DNA of 64,000 bases from positions 1,984,001 through 2,048,000 of the forward strand of contig CADCXA010000055.1 in assembly GCA_902806565.1 (NCBI GenBank), in the 5' to 3' direction. This stretch comes from Hypoxylon rubiginosum (lineage: Eukaryota > Ascomycota > Sordariomycetes > Xylariales > Hypoxylaceae). Positions 1 through 10,680 of the stretch are shown here, in pieces. The notes under the pieces are model-generated. The model searched no databases. It saw only the letters and a list, made by a program, of their open reading frames with translations, and was not told the origin of the DNA. Position 1 is the stretch's first letter. The number at the start of each line of letters is the position of its first letter. A program made the translations under genes and the position numbers.

Positions 1-1
1 T

Positions 2-652
2 TCAGAAGGCCTTAGGTCATGCTTGAGGCCAGACGATACAGCATCGCGACTAGATGCATCGAGGTTCATCACAAGGCATATGTGGCCGGATGTTCTTCAT
101 AATCTGCGCACCATCGAATTCGTATTTCCAGCCATTGAGCCAGCATCTTTTCCGGTGTCTGGTGAACCGTACTATATTGACTTTTGCTTTGCTATTGAAC
201 ACCTCAAAGCTCATGCGGATATATCCAAGTTAACGATTGTTCTAAGCATCACTTCGCCTAGATCGGTAACCAATGGGGACCGGGGCAGTATTCATCGCGA
301 GATAACTAAGCCAAGGACCGACAAGGCCATAGTGCTCCAAACCTACGCTCAACTGCTCCAGTGTCTGGGGACCCTACGATGCATGAGACGTTTTGTTGTC
401 CATTTGGAATGGGCCTGGCACTGGCGTGTTAAGCACCCGCGCGTCGGTTCCCAGTATCACAACATTTTAGATGCGGAAGTGAACAGAACGGAGACATGGC
501 TGGAAAAATTGGTTATGGGTGATGGCTATAATAACGAAGCTGCAGAAAAAATTGTCGAACAACCTAGTATCTGGCTGTACGCGATATGGAATACGCTGGA
601 GCACGTAGGGTGGCCAGATGTGCCACAACAACAGTTATTCCGCGACATTTAA
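2..652 (+). CDS. Unknown protein, 5' end cut by the window edge
   Basis: The reading frame is open to the left edge, so the start codon lies outside the window; the first in-frame start-like codon inside is only a TTG at 23. About 216 residues are visible, ending in TAA at 650-652. The visible part is soluble, rich in Trp, His and Arg, and has no signal peptide or membrane segment. The pattern of a strand-rich middle (ISKLTIVLSI) followed by an amphipathic region resembles the many lineage-specific fungal proteins with F-box-adjacent or DUF7730-like folds, but I cannot assign it to a family. It points toward the metabolite locus and is separated from the next gene by 784 bp, so there is no reason to include it in that cluster. 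Confidence 0.6.
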   Translation, partial: SEGLRSCLRPDDTASRLDASRFITRHMWPDVLHNLRTIEFVFPAIEPASFPVSGEPYYIDFCFAIEHLKAHADISKLTIVLSITSPRSVTNGDRGSIHREITKPRTDKAIVLQTYAQLLQCLGTLRCMRRFVVHLEWAWHWRVKHPRVGSQYHNILDAEVNRTETWLEKLVMGDGYNNEAAEKIVEQPSIWLYAIWNTLEHVGWPDVPQQQLFRDI

Positions 653-1436
653 TAAAGGGACTATACCAATATATCCATTTTATCGTATATTGTGTGGAGG
701 GTTGATTGAGCTATATTGACGGAATAACAAAATGCCCCAACACTTTGAAACCTCTGGTTTCGGTTGGCCAACGTCCTGAAGCCAACTCTTCTAATAGGTA
801 CCTAGGTAGGCACCCCGAGTTCTCATTTAAGTAGTACTGCTGACAAGGAAGATTCAAGTATAGATAACATACGAAATTAGATATTAACGTTCCCTCCCGG
901 AAGACCTGTATCTTTTCAGACTCCTCAGTTTGATTTCTTTAATACAGTGATTGGTAACCCCGAAACATATCGCAGACCAACCAGACATCTCATTCTGATT
1001 GATATCGAGAAGTGGGGGTGTGAAATGGATGAGCCATCCCTTGCCCCCCTTCGTCAGTGTGTGTGACTCTGCTGAACGGACTAGGACTCCGAAATCCGAT
1101 TCGGACTTTTAATCAGTAAAGGACCAGCGATGGACGAACATTGCCAACATCACATGTTGGGAACCGAGCTTTTCCTGATGGCTTGATTGCCCGTTTGCGG
1201 CTGGGTTTGGCCTCAATTCCGCTAAAACCCCAAGTCTTTAAATCTCATAACGCTGCAGCAAGGAACGCCTCGCCTTCAAGTCCCGTATGAAAAGGCCACC
1301 CAACACGAGAGTACCTCTTGAACTATGCGAGAACTTTGCTCAAGCCACTTTTGTTTATTTTAACTTGACAAGCCGCAAAACTCAAGTTCCACGGTAGCAA
1401 TCGTCACAATACAAGCGTACCACGTCCTCTACAGAT
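653..1436. promoter_or_regulatory. Intergenic region upstream of the MDR gene
   Basis: No gene is seen. The stretch contains one copy of the palindrome ACCTAGGT (800-807) and a CCG-N3-CGG site (1096-1104), the kind of paired triplet recognised by Zn2Cys6 regulators. The region should hold the promoter and 5' leader of the oxidoreductase gene that starts at 1437. Confidence 0.4.
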
Positions 1437-2576
1437 ATGCCTCCGAGCAATACTGCGGCCTGGCTGCCAGCCAAGTCCGTCAAGCCCCTTCAGATAGGCC
1501 CCGCTCCGTACACCCCGCCGGGTCCAGGCCAGGTTGTAGTGAAGAATAGCGCAGTAGCAATCAACCCCCTCGATTGGATCAAGCAGTCGCTAGGTGACAT
1601 ACTACTAGGTCATATTAAATACCCATTCATCCTAGGCGGCGATGTGGCAGGCAAAGTCGTCGAGATCGGCCCGGGGGTACGGCGCTTCCAAGTCGGCGAC
1701 CGCGTACTGGGACAGGCTGTTTCCACTGCGCCCGACTCCAACAATCCCGCCGAGGGCGGTTTCCAGCAGTACACCATCATCCGCGAGCTGTACGCTGCCG
1801 CCATTCCCGACTTCATCTCATACGAGGAGGCGTGCGTGATCCCCTTGACGCTGGCGACGGCCGGGTACGGCCTCTTCCACCACGACTTCCTAGCCCTGGA
1901 CCTGCCCCAGGTCCCCGCGCCTCCCGCGAACAACAAGGCGCTCATCGTCACGGCCGGCGCGTCGAGCGTCGGCGCCAACGCCGTCCAGCTCGCCGTCTCG
2001 GCCGGCTACGAGGTGTACTCGACGTCGTCGCCCAAGAACTTCGACTTCGTCAGGAAGCTGGGCGCGGCGGGCGTGTTCGACTACCACAGCAAGACGCTGG
2101 CCCGGGACCTGCTCGCCGCGGTGCGGGGCAAGGAGCTCGCCGGCGCGTACGCCGTCGGGGACGGCTCGGTCGAGGCGTGCACCGAGGTGCTGCGGCGGTG
2201 CGGCGGTACCACCGACAAGAAGAAGAAGCTCCTCATCGCGTTCGCGGGGGCCGCGCTGCCGGCCGACAAGGTGTCGTCGACGCTGGGCCTCGTGGCCTAC
2301 GCGGGGTCGATGGCGTGGTGGCTCGGGAAGCGCGCCGTCGCGTCGCGCGCCTCGGGCGTGCGGTACAAGTGGATCGACGGCAAGGACCTGCTCAGGGAGG
2401 ACAACGTGGTGGGCCGCGCCGTGTTCCGGGACTTTTTGCCGCGCGCGCTCGCGGAGAGGCAGTTCGTGCCGGCGCCGCCGCCGCTGGTGGTGGGTACGGG
2501 GCTGGAGAAGATCCAGGAGGCGATGGACTTGCAGATGAAGGGGGTTTCGGCGCAGAAGATCGTGGTCTCTTTGTAA
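1437..2576 (+). CDS. MDR-family oxidoreductase (zinc-independent alcohol dehydrogenase / enoyl reductase-like)
   Basis: Intronless gene of 379 aa. Residues about 25-140 form the GroES-like catalytic domain of the medium-chain dehydrogenase/reductase superfamily, with the motifs NPLDW, GGDVAG, VGDRV and GGFQQY. The NAD(P)H-binding Rossmann domain follows, with TAGASSVGANAVQLA at about 172-186. There is no structural-zinc Cys cluster, so it belongs with the quinone-oxidoreductase/trans-enoyl-reductase branch, which reduces activated C=C bonds with NADPH. It converges with the MFS gene. Its second half is very GC-rich at third codon positions, unlike the pump, regulator, acyltransferase and PKS genes that follow. 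This weakens the case that it belongs to the same biosynthetic cluster. A tailoring reductase is possible; the PKS already carries its own ER domain. Confidence 0.85.
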   Translation: MPPSNTAAWLPAKSVKPLQIGPAPYTPPGPGQVVVKNSAVAINPLDWIKQSLGDILLGHIKYPFILGGDVAGKVVEIGPGVRRFQVGDRVLGQAVSTAPDSNNPAEGGFQQYTIIRELYAAAIPDFISYEEACVIPLTLATAGYGLFHHDFLALDLPQVPAPPANNKALIVTAGASSVGANAVQLAVSAGYEVYSTSSPKNFDFVRKLGAAGVFDYHSKTLARDLLAAVRGKELAGAYAVGDGSVEACTEVLRRCGGTTDKKKKLLIAFAGAALPADKVSSTLGLVAYAGSMAWWLGKRAVASRASGVRYKWIDGKDLLREDNVVGRAVFRDFLPRALAERQFVPAPPPLVVGTGLEKIQEAMDLQMKGVSAQKIVVSL

Positions 2577-3058
2577 AATTGCTTATTGGACAGTTTGCTT
2601 TGCATGCGGAATTGGGTGTAATACGGGTTTGGATGTATACCTAGGTATTTTTCTTCTTCTCCTTTACAAATTGGAACATGAGACAGGTCTTAGTCAAGGA
2701 TACCATGAGGGTTTCACATCATCTTTCATTTTCAACTGTCAATAACTACTTTGTACACCTTCGCTTCTTGTGGTAGTATATGAAAATTGTTTAATAAATA
2801 TACCATTCTCACTACAGAACAACGTATGTAACTAAGCGATACACAGGCCGTTGCATAGATGCCGAGAGATCATCACACACCAATAGTCTCGGCCCTATAA
2901 CCTTCTCAAGAGCATCCAGTGGTGAAGCATATATGAAGATAGGAATTCTGTTAAGGGGTTGGCACAGCAGCTCAAGAAATACTAATGAATATATTATTCC
3001 TATGATCTATTCTAAATTAACAAGCAGTGTTAGCATGCAACCAATTTAGCCTATCCTC
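2577..3058. other. Intergenic region between convergent genes
   Basis: AT-rich 3' flanks of the oxidoreductase and the MFS gene. One ACCTAGGT palindrome lies at 2639-2646. No coding region or RNA gene is recognised. Confidence 0.4.
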
Positions 3059-5211
3059 TTAAACAATTAGCGTAGGAGCATCCGCATCGTTTGACTGAGC
3101 CTCCCTTCCCCTCTTCCGCTTTTCCACTCGTATATCCTTCCAGCCCAGCCCACAAGCAAACGCAAAGGCCGAGGCGCCGATCGCGACACCTAGGTACATG
3201 ACCCTGTCGACACTCGTGCTATACGCCTGCAGGACGCCGGCAAGTTGTTCTCCTGATACTACTTGACGAACCGATCTAGCTCCCGCGGCGATGATGAGCG
3301 CAGCATTAGCATCCGGAACGAGCTGCACAATCTGGTCGCGCAGAGTGTTGCTGAAGATAGTTTGAGCCACGATTAAGAACACGGCGCCCCCGAGATTCTG
3401 ACAGAAGATGAGAATCGCCATGGCGACGGGTATTTGGGCGGCCGGCACCAAGTTCTGGATAGCGATATACGACTATAGTAGTGACGAGGTTAGTTAATAA
3501 AATATCAAATAAAATGTGAGAGGGTACCTACGCTTGTTGCCGCTGCACCGCAGCCGACTCCAAAGATAATCTGATATCCGACCCAGTCCTGCACACGTGT
3601 TGAAGGACTTATCATTGAGAGCAGGCCATAGCCCACAGAAGTGGCGGCAGTTCCAAATAAGACCCATGGTAAGTAATAGCCGAGAACTTCCACTATAGAT
3701 GGTGATCCATGTTAGCTAAGCTCAGATTTGGATTAAAGCAAGAATTAAGACGACGAAACCAAGATAACTTACCAAAAACACCAGAAGACATGGCAAAGAT
3801 GATCTGGCCAATAATTGTTGGTAGGATATGGACTCCGCTCATGACGGCAGAGTCGTCCTTAACGGCTTGGAAGTAAATAGGGAGGTAGTAGTTGGCAACG
3901 AACAATACGCCCATGAAGAAGAACATTGTACCGGATGCAGACCAGATGATGCGCTTCCGAATCATGAAGAATGGCATCATCGCTTCGTCGCCCCTACGCT
4001 GTTCCCATAGTAGGAATAGGATGAAAGTCGCCCCGGCGCCTACGAATAGTCCGATGACGGTAGAACTATCCCACGCGTACTGGTTGCCTCCCCACTGGAG
4101 CGCTAGGAAGAACATAATAGCAGCCGGGGCGACGAGGCAGAATCCCTGTAGATCTAGTGACTGTACCGCAGTACTCAGGATTTGTCTGACTGGGGGCTTA
4201 GGGGTAGCCTCAGGGATGCGTAGCAGGATCAGAAGTAGGCCAACTACAGCCCCGATGGGAAGATTGATATAGAAACCTATATCAGCACATCATCAGCAAC
4301 CAATAACTGAATTTCTTAAGAATAGGCGGGTGGCAGAAAAGCGAAAAGGACGGAAATCAAGCATTCGGTACATACACCAGCGCCACGACACGTACTCGGT
4401 GAAGGCCCCGCCGATAAGAGGACCGCACGCAATCCCCACTTGGCCGAGACCGACATTGACGCCCATGACGAGCGGCTGTCTATGCGGCGGTAGTATAGCA
4501 GCGACCATAGTCAGAGCGCCGTTCATCAGACCCGAGGACCCCAAGCCGGCGATGGCTCGCCCCACGATGAACATGGTCGACGACTGCGCCGCGCCGCAGA
4601 CGGCGGATCCGACCTCGAATACGAAAAAGAAGACCAAGAAGGACCACTGTAGAATGGGGTTAAGACACGAAACAAGCTGAAAAGGCTCGAGGTTAGAGGG
4701 GGAGAGGAGGACCCACCTTGGTAGAGAAGTAGGTGTAGATCTTGCCGCTCAGGGGCTGGAATGATGAGCTAGCTAGCTGATACGCACTGCCGTACCTGTG
4801 AAGCTAGAAGTTAGCTCCAGTTACCTAATTCTAAGACATCGAAATTGACTTGGTCTCATCTCGTACGTACCAACCGATGTCGAGCAAAGAGTTGAATTCC
4901 GAGGTGATGGCAGGAATCGCTGTGGAAACGATTGAGCCGTCGAGCATGAGTAGGAAGTATACCAGCGTGGTGGGGACCATGATAGCGAAGAGTTTGATTC
5001 CGTGGACGTATTCGCGCTCATGTTCCGCTGGGGTTTCCGCTGGGGTTTCCACTGGCGTCTCCTCTGGCGTCTGTTCTGCGCTTCTTTTCTGCAATGAGCT
5101 GTGCTCTGGAGTGTCTATCAGGTCATCCTTGTCTTGTGTTTCATTTTCTGTCGACGCCGGCTTCTCTGTATCACCGGCCGTTGTCTCTGGAGGGGGAGTT
5201 TGAGTTGCCAT
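3059..5211 (-). CDS. MFS multidrug/toxin efflux transporter (DHA2-like, 14 TM)
   Basis: Six exons: 5211-4871, 4795-4717, 4646-4376, 4276-3773, 3692-3532 and 3472-3059, all with GT-AG introns of 59-99 nt, giving 589 aa. Residues 1-65 are a hydrophilic tail with a short [13 protein letters not shown] repeat. The membrane part shows the drug:H+ antiporter signatures: [13 protein letters not shown] (motif D1), then [12 protein letters not shown], and [19 protein letters not shown] (the antiporter motif C region), followed by INLPIG. This layout is that of the aflatoxin-pump-like DHA2 family at the plasma membrane, which exports small organic molecules. It ends 483 bp from the convergent oxidoreductase gene and runs in the same direction as the regulator gene. 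The likely job is export of, or self-protection against, the product of the PKS locus; the substrate is inferred from context only. Confidence 0.92.
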
Positions 5212-5899
5212 GATGACTGAACGAGTTATAAAATGCGATTCTTAGGCTTGAGAATAGTTATATTATTACAGACAGAATCTCCTACTGAAGAGTAGAATCG
5301 TTGACTTGAATGGGAAGTTGTGAGAATACTCGACTGTAAGCTGTGAGTTATATGACTGACCACCTCTAAGTAAACTGGACAATGCCGACTACTAAATCTA
5401 CAGCAAGGGCTATGAAGGACAGCTATCCTATTTCGCTAATCGTATTTTGGTATGTCTTCCGACTCAATAGGAAGCAGTTTCAAAGAGACTGCAGTTGCGG
5501 AATCCGCGAGTCCGGCCATGGTTGGGATATCATAACCCATTTGTGGCTTTTTGGCTTGATCGGAGTCGGGACCGGCACCTCTAAAACCGAGCCGGTAATT
5601 TCGATGCTACCCTTTATTCTTTGAATGTCATATTAAGAACCGAGCCCCTTTTTATTGGTTATCTTACTGGTTTCAACCTAGTACCAGGAGGTAGTAGGAG
5701 TACCTACCTAGGTACGGAATAGATGGGAGGCGGGTGTTGAGTTTCCGTGATTTCATGACTGGCGACCTTCGTCTGAAGCACTGTCGAGTATTTGAGTATG
5801 TAGAACTTGAGATCGATTTATTATATTAGGCAACGTAGAGAAACATTACTTCATGTAGTCTTATGTAGATACTAGTATTGTCGGTTCACGGCTGTAGGA
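5212..5899. promoter_or_regulatory. MFS gene promoter region and 3' flank of the regulator gene
   Basis: Upstream region of the pump gene. It holds CCG-N3-CGG at 5587-5595, several further CGG/CCG triplets around 5497-5580 including CGGAATCCG, and an ACCTAGGT palindrome at 5706-5713. An 80-codon reading frame at 5382-5624 shows no protein-like features and is not called. Confidence 0.4.
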
Positions 5900-8047
5900 T
5901 CATCTGGATCCTGCCAAAAATTCCTCGAACCACCTTTCGCTCCCGATATCCATCATCATCATCGGATTATTATCCACTATACCGTAACCGACGTTAGGCG
6001 TGGTTCCGGCATAGGACCAGGTAGTCTCTACAGCTGACTCCTCTGGAGCAATCTTAGTGCTAGCCCACCCTCGAAAAGTCCGCATTACCCTTGAAAATTG
6101 AGCAAATATTTCGTCGCTTGATTGCTCCCCTATCTCTCGACTAGCTATGTCCAACTTGTCTGCTACCCGATCCAACACTAGTATCAAATCTACCGTACTA
6201 CGAACGGCTTGACGGTCCCAGGATGGATCTTCTAGTGTCGACAGCCGGTATAATACCACAAGGCACCGTGCTAGCTGTGCTCGGAGGAGAAAAGAGAGAC
6301 CGGACAGTGTTATGGGTGGCAGCGTGAAGAAGATATCTAACCACGACTTGATGGCGTTGACTGATCGCCACAGGCATTCCAAGCGCTCAAAGCCGGTCAT
6401 GTTGGTGCTGCTACTATTCCCTGGAGTTGCGAGAAGTGGCTCATTCGAGTTGGCGGTGTGGAGCGTTTCATTTATGCACAGTTCTATGTAATGCATATGG
6501 GCAATTAGAATTCCTACAAGGGTCGCGACCGGAACGTTAGTGATGGCGCGGGTGACGATAGGGTAAATGATGGTCCAAGCCCGGACTTGAAGTTCTAGAG
6601 ACAGAGAAAAATGCTTACCATCTTGTGCGAGATCTGGGGAGAGCGATGCCCGGAGTTCCTGGAGTTGACTGTGAAATGACCGAACGTAAATAGAGGCAGG
6701 GAGGGGTGACGTGGTTGTAGATGGTGTTACAAGAGTATGATCTTCTTGGCGCTGCTCTCGGATGTGAATGGATCTCTGAGCGAGTAGCTGCAGGCGGACC
6801 TGGAATGTGAATACCTCATCGGTCGGACATGCCTTGTTGGCGCTTAATGCATGCAGACCCTCTTCCATCTGAGGCGTCCATCGCATGGCGTCTACCTGAG
6901 CAAAGTAAGATGAGACACTGTTAAACAAATTGCCCGTGTTAGTGCATATATAATTATTTCTGATAGTTCGTGGCAGATAGGAAAGTATTGGGGTGATACA
7001 CTAGTGGAAGAAAAGCATACGCACATGGAGCTTAGAAGGAAACATCCTAGAACGGCTCGTTGCCGCTCAAGGTAGCGTTGGCTGGTCTCCTGGTTGGAAT
7101 CTCCGTAGCAGCCCTCGAAGCCCGGAGTGAAGGGACCTATCATATGCACATCCGGCGGTACCGGCTTGTTTAGACGGAGGTCCCCTACTAGAGATATAGC
7201 CAGCACTATGAGGCGAGACAAGCTGCCTGACCTAGTCAGGAACGAATCGTAGCTCCATGCTATATATGTCAGCAGGCCGAGTAGCAGATCAATGCTCGAC
7301 TGGTTCTCAAGTAATGCGGTTTGTGCTATGATGCGCTTTAGTTCTTGACCCCGGACCATCTTGTCTTGGACAGTGGGCGTGGTAACCGCAAGAATTGCAC
7401 GGAATAAGAAGGGCTTCTCTCGGCGAAGTTGAGAAGCTGTAGTGTTTGGGGGGATATAGATAAACCCTAAATATCGTAGCATGTGGGAGCGAAAGATTTC
7501 AAAATACGCCTCAGCTTCCTCCGTGGATGGCTCACTAGGCGGTGACTGAGCATCAGTCGAATTCTCAAAAGAGGACGCTAAAGGTGCTCCGGAAATAGAA
7601 GCCGCCACACCATCCTCGTTAGTACCGGTGATAATGCTTGGGGATGAATTCGGTGTTGTAATCATTGGTGGCCCTTGTTCAGCTGCGTTTTCATCATCGA
7701 GTGATTCGCGTAAGGAGGTGGATGACTCTGGTGCCTTGGCAAGAGATTGCAGTAGCGATACGACACCCTCAAGTCTCCCCTCAAGCTGCGCAATCCGCGC
7801 TGTTGAGTTATGATTCTTCTGCGCATTACGCTTACGGAGCGAATCTGAAGGATAGCACTGCTTATTGAGACGATGACATCTGAGATGGGATTAATCCTTG
7901 AACCAGTAACTTCAATAGCTTGCCAGCCAGTACAGACCTTTCACAGCCGTCGCCTCCAGGACGCGATACACATTTGCACTTGGACTTGAAACAGTGTAGA
8001 CAAGCTTGACCATACGGGGCAGAGTGGGCCGGTCCTTTCCTATCCAT
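5900..8047 (-). CDS. Zn2Cys6 fungal transcription factor (probable cluster regulator)
   Basis: Three exons: 8047-7938, 7879-7025 and 6917-5900, giving 660 aa. The first two join inside the binuclear zinc cluster: CLHCFKSKCKC, then an eight-residue loop, C-ER-C and NKQC, completing the six-cysteine Gal4-type DNA-binding motif at about residues 16-44. A basic linker (LRKRNAQK) and a short leucine-rich dimerisation segment follow. The large middle and C-terminal part is the helical fungal-specific regulatory region, with RWTPQMEEGL just after the second intron. The ATG at 8047 is preferred over an upstream in-frame Met at 8293 because it places the Cys cluster close to the N-terminus, as is usual. 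The gene is divergent from the acyltransferase and lies between the pump and the PKS, the usual place for a pathway-specific activator. Confidence 0.92.
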
Positions 8048-8998
8048 TGCGCATGTAATCAAGCATGAAAGAGAGGTATCGTTGAGGCGGAGTCGGAAAC
8101 CTGCAGCCGATACTGTCCTTGTGGTCGATGTTAATACCCGAGGGCCTCCTACGTGCAAAATTTGTGTGAAGATGAAAAGGACCAGCACTTCACAGGCGGT
8201 GCCGTGTCCGTTTGTTTGAACCGGGACCGGAGAAGGAGTCCGGTTCGGTGTTAGGTTGCTCGCCAAAATCCGAATCACCACTAACTCCGGCAACCTACAA
8301 GCACCAACTTAGTACGTACCTAACCTCTATATATTGCGCCCGGTGTGGAACTCAATACAGACACGCGAGTCAGGTTTCGGTTCTGACATGTAGCTTCTCC
8401 CCTAGTACGAAGATTTGACAGCGTGTCCTTATAGATGAGAGATGGAGTTACAGGACAAAAGATCATGATGTCCGTAGCAGTAGGTACACGAAATTAGCGA
8501 GGCGCAAAACGCGATAGTGAGGTGTTCGTCATAATCGAATTGACCGATCAAGTTTGAAGGTAAAGAGATGATGAGATTGGATGAGGAAACTCCGGAACTG
8601 AGGTTACGAGATGGGATAGCGTCTGCGGATTGCCTTCCGGATCCAATTATCTCTGACCATAAGGTCTAATATATAGCCATCACGATATGCGGAGTTAATA
8701 TATGAATTCGTGGGAGACACCAGCCGAAGATACATCATCAGTCTAAACCCGACGAGTTAGCTCGAGATGCCTGTCCGATTCTCGCTCTCCGCTAGAAAGA
8801 GCCAAGCCCCGAGTGAAGGAAATGAGGTTGCAAGTTAGCTCTCCTTACCTAAGATAATAGTTCAGTGTGCTTCGCGAGAAATGTTGGATATCATCTCGCG
8901 GGACGGTTCGAGTAGAAGAACCTGCTTACATCTCACACCCTTGGGTTAATGTTGATAATCCAAAATTGGTCCAATTGTACACGCCAGCGTATATAAAA
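8048..8998. promoter_or_regulatory. Shared divergent promoter of regulator and acyltransferase genes
   Basis: A 951-bp region between two divergently transcribed genes. It contains CCG-N3-CGG at 8240-8248 (CCGGTTCGG), close in sequence to the site upstream of the oxidoreductase (CCGATTCGG). A reading frame open from a GTG at 8867 into the acyltransferase lacks an ATG before 8999 and is taken as leader sequence. Confidence 0.5.
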
Positions 8999-10441
8999 AT
9001 GGGCACCGTAAGGAGTAACGGCTCTACTGCCATCTCAGGGCAGCAGAATATGCCCAAAGAAGAGGCGGTGGAGGACGACGAGATGTACCAAGATGTCATG
9101 TCTCAGTTTCCATTCCTAAACGGCTACACCAACATGGTAATTGGCTTCCAACCCGCCTCGGATATATCTCAGGCTGCCATTGTGGCCGCAGTCCAGGCCG
9201 GCATCGATAAATTAATAGGCGAGGTTCCCTGGATGGGATGGCAGGTGTTGCGCGTGCCGGGGAAACCTGGCACGTCAGATGTTCTGAAACCGGCGCCATG
9301 GCCGACCGATTCGGTCAACGAGATTGTGCGCGTCAAGGATTGCAAGGGTGTGATCCCCTCGTTAGCGAAACTACAGCGTGCCGGTGTTCCGATTAGCATG
9401 TTAGATGGGAAAATCCTATCCCCCGTACCGAGCTTGCCGCAACCACACGGGATCGTGGGTCCAGTACCTATCATTGCTCTGCAGATCAACTTCATCGAGG
9501 GCGGACTGATTCTTGGCATGAGCGCTAATCATATCGTCATCGACGGTACCGGCATCGCACAGTTGGCGCGCCTGCTAGCTTTTGTCATGAATAACGCCGA
9601 GATCCCGGCCGATGAAGTCGCCCAAGCCAACCGTGACCGCAGTCGCGTCGTACCATTGATCCCGAGAGGCGAGCCGGTCAAGGACCACGAACATATGCGG
9701 CGGCCGGTAGATTGGATACCGCAACCCCCGGCATCGTCTCTTATATGGTGCTACTTCAAGTTGCCGGTATCAGGGTTGGCAGCACTTATGAAAACAGCAG
9801 GGGCATCATCATCTTCGTCACTGTCGCCGCGGCTGGCATCAGAGAATGACATGATATGCGCGCTCTACTGGCAGCGCGTTAGCGCGGTGCGTATTGGGAG
9901 AGGATTTGCGCAAGACACCATGTCTAGGTTTAGCCGGGCGATCGACGGGCGCACGGCAGTTGGCGTGCCATTTACCTACCTGGGCCACCTGGTGCACTTT
10001 GCGACGACACGATTCGCCATGGGCCAGCTAATATCAACGCCGCTATTAACGGTAGCGCAGGCGTTGCGTCGCGAACTGAATGCTGTGAACACGGCATGGG
10101 CGGTACGCAGCTACGCGACGTTCTTAGCACGCGAACCCGACAAATCCTTGCTGCTATACAGCGGCATGCGCAATCCAAACACGGATCTGGGCTCGACTTC
10201 ATCTATCATCGGTATAGGAGACTCACGGGAGGCATCGTCGACCATCCTTGACAACTGGGGACCCTTCCTCGGCACTGTGCGCTTCGTCCGCCGTCCGAAA
10301 GTGGCACCGATTCCAGGGTCTTTTCAGATTTACCCGGTTGAGAACGGTGCCATTCCCTTGTTGACATGCTTGCCCGAGGACGACCTGAGTAGACTGAAGA
10401 AGGATCCCATCTGGAGGCAATATACTAGATTCGTTGGGTGA
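8999..10441 (+). CDS. Acyl-CoA-dependent acyltransferase, BAHD / trichothecene acetyltransferase type
   Basis: Single exon of 480 aa, from the first in-frame ATG at 8999. The protein carries the HxxxD catalytic motif in NHIVIDGTG (His about 178, Asp about 182), placed after the N-terminal half-domain as in transferase family PF02458. Near the C-terminus (about residue 418) the segment DNWGPFLG occupies the place of the structural DFGWG motif. Such enzymes move an acyl group from CoA or another thioester to a hydroxyl or amine. The gene ends 953 bp from the 3' end of the convergent PKS gene. Because that PKS lacks a thioesterase, this enzyme may release the chain onto an acceptor or decorate the free product; which one cannot be read from sequence. 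Confidence 0.88.
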   Translation: MGTVRSNGSTAISGQQNMPKEEAVEDDEMYQDVMSQFPFLNGYTNMVIGFQPASDISQAAIVAAVQAGIDKLIGEVPWMGWQVLRVPGKPGTSDVLKPAPWPTDSVNEIVRVKDCKGVIPSLAKLQRAGVPISMLDGKILSPVPSLPQPHGIVGPVPIIALQINFIEGGLILGMSANHIVIDGTGIAQLARLLAFVMNNAEIPADEVAQANRDRSRVVPLIPRGEPVKDHEHMRRPVDWIPQPPASSLIWCYFKLPVSGLAALMKTAGASSSSSLSPRLASENDMICALYWQRVSAVRIGRGFAQDTMSRFSRAIDGRTAVGVPFTYLGHLVHFATTRFAMGQLISTPLLTVAQALRRELNAVNTAWAVRSYATFLAREPDKSLLLYSGMRNPNTDLGSTSSIIGIGDSREASSTILDNWGPFLGTVRFVRRPKVAPIPGSFQIYPVENGAIPLLTCLPEDDLSRLKKDPIWRQYTRFVG

Positions 10442-10680
10442 TTTCTTTCCTAGGAACTTGATAGTATTAGGTAGAGGAATGAAGATGCGTTTTTACCTGC
10501 AAGTAATAGTCCCCTAAGTTGGCTGACGTAATTTCACGTTGTTGTAAATATAGGTCTATGCAGTATAGCGTAGGCATCTAACGGGTTCGTTTCCTTCATT
10601 TATTTCATACCTCTTACGAGGTATGTACCTAGGTAGTTCTACGCGCGAGTCGGAAGAAACGAAAACTGGCAATTTGGACA

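Noticed and set aside
1832..2644. 270-codon frame rich in Arg/Gly across the oxidoreductase
   Set aside because: It overlaps the clear MDR gene in another phase; high GC at third positions creates such frames, and it lacks any domain.
6600..6640. A 24-nt intron-like sequence in exon 3 of the Zn2Cys6 gene (GTAAGC...TCTAG)
   Set aside because: Too short to be a spliceosomal intron, and the frame stays open without removing it.
8047..8293. An upstream Met that would lengthen the Zn2Cys6 protein by 82 residues
   Set aside because: The extension has no domain and would move the zinc cluster away from the N-terminus; the ATG at 8047 is the simpler start.
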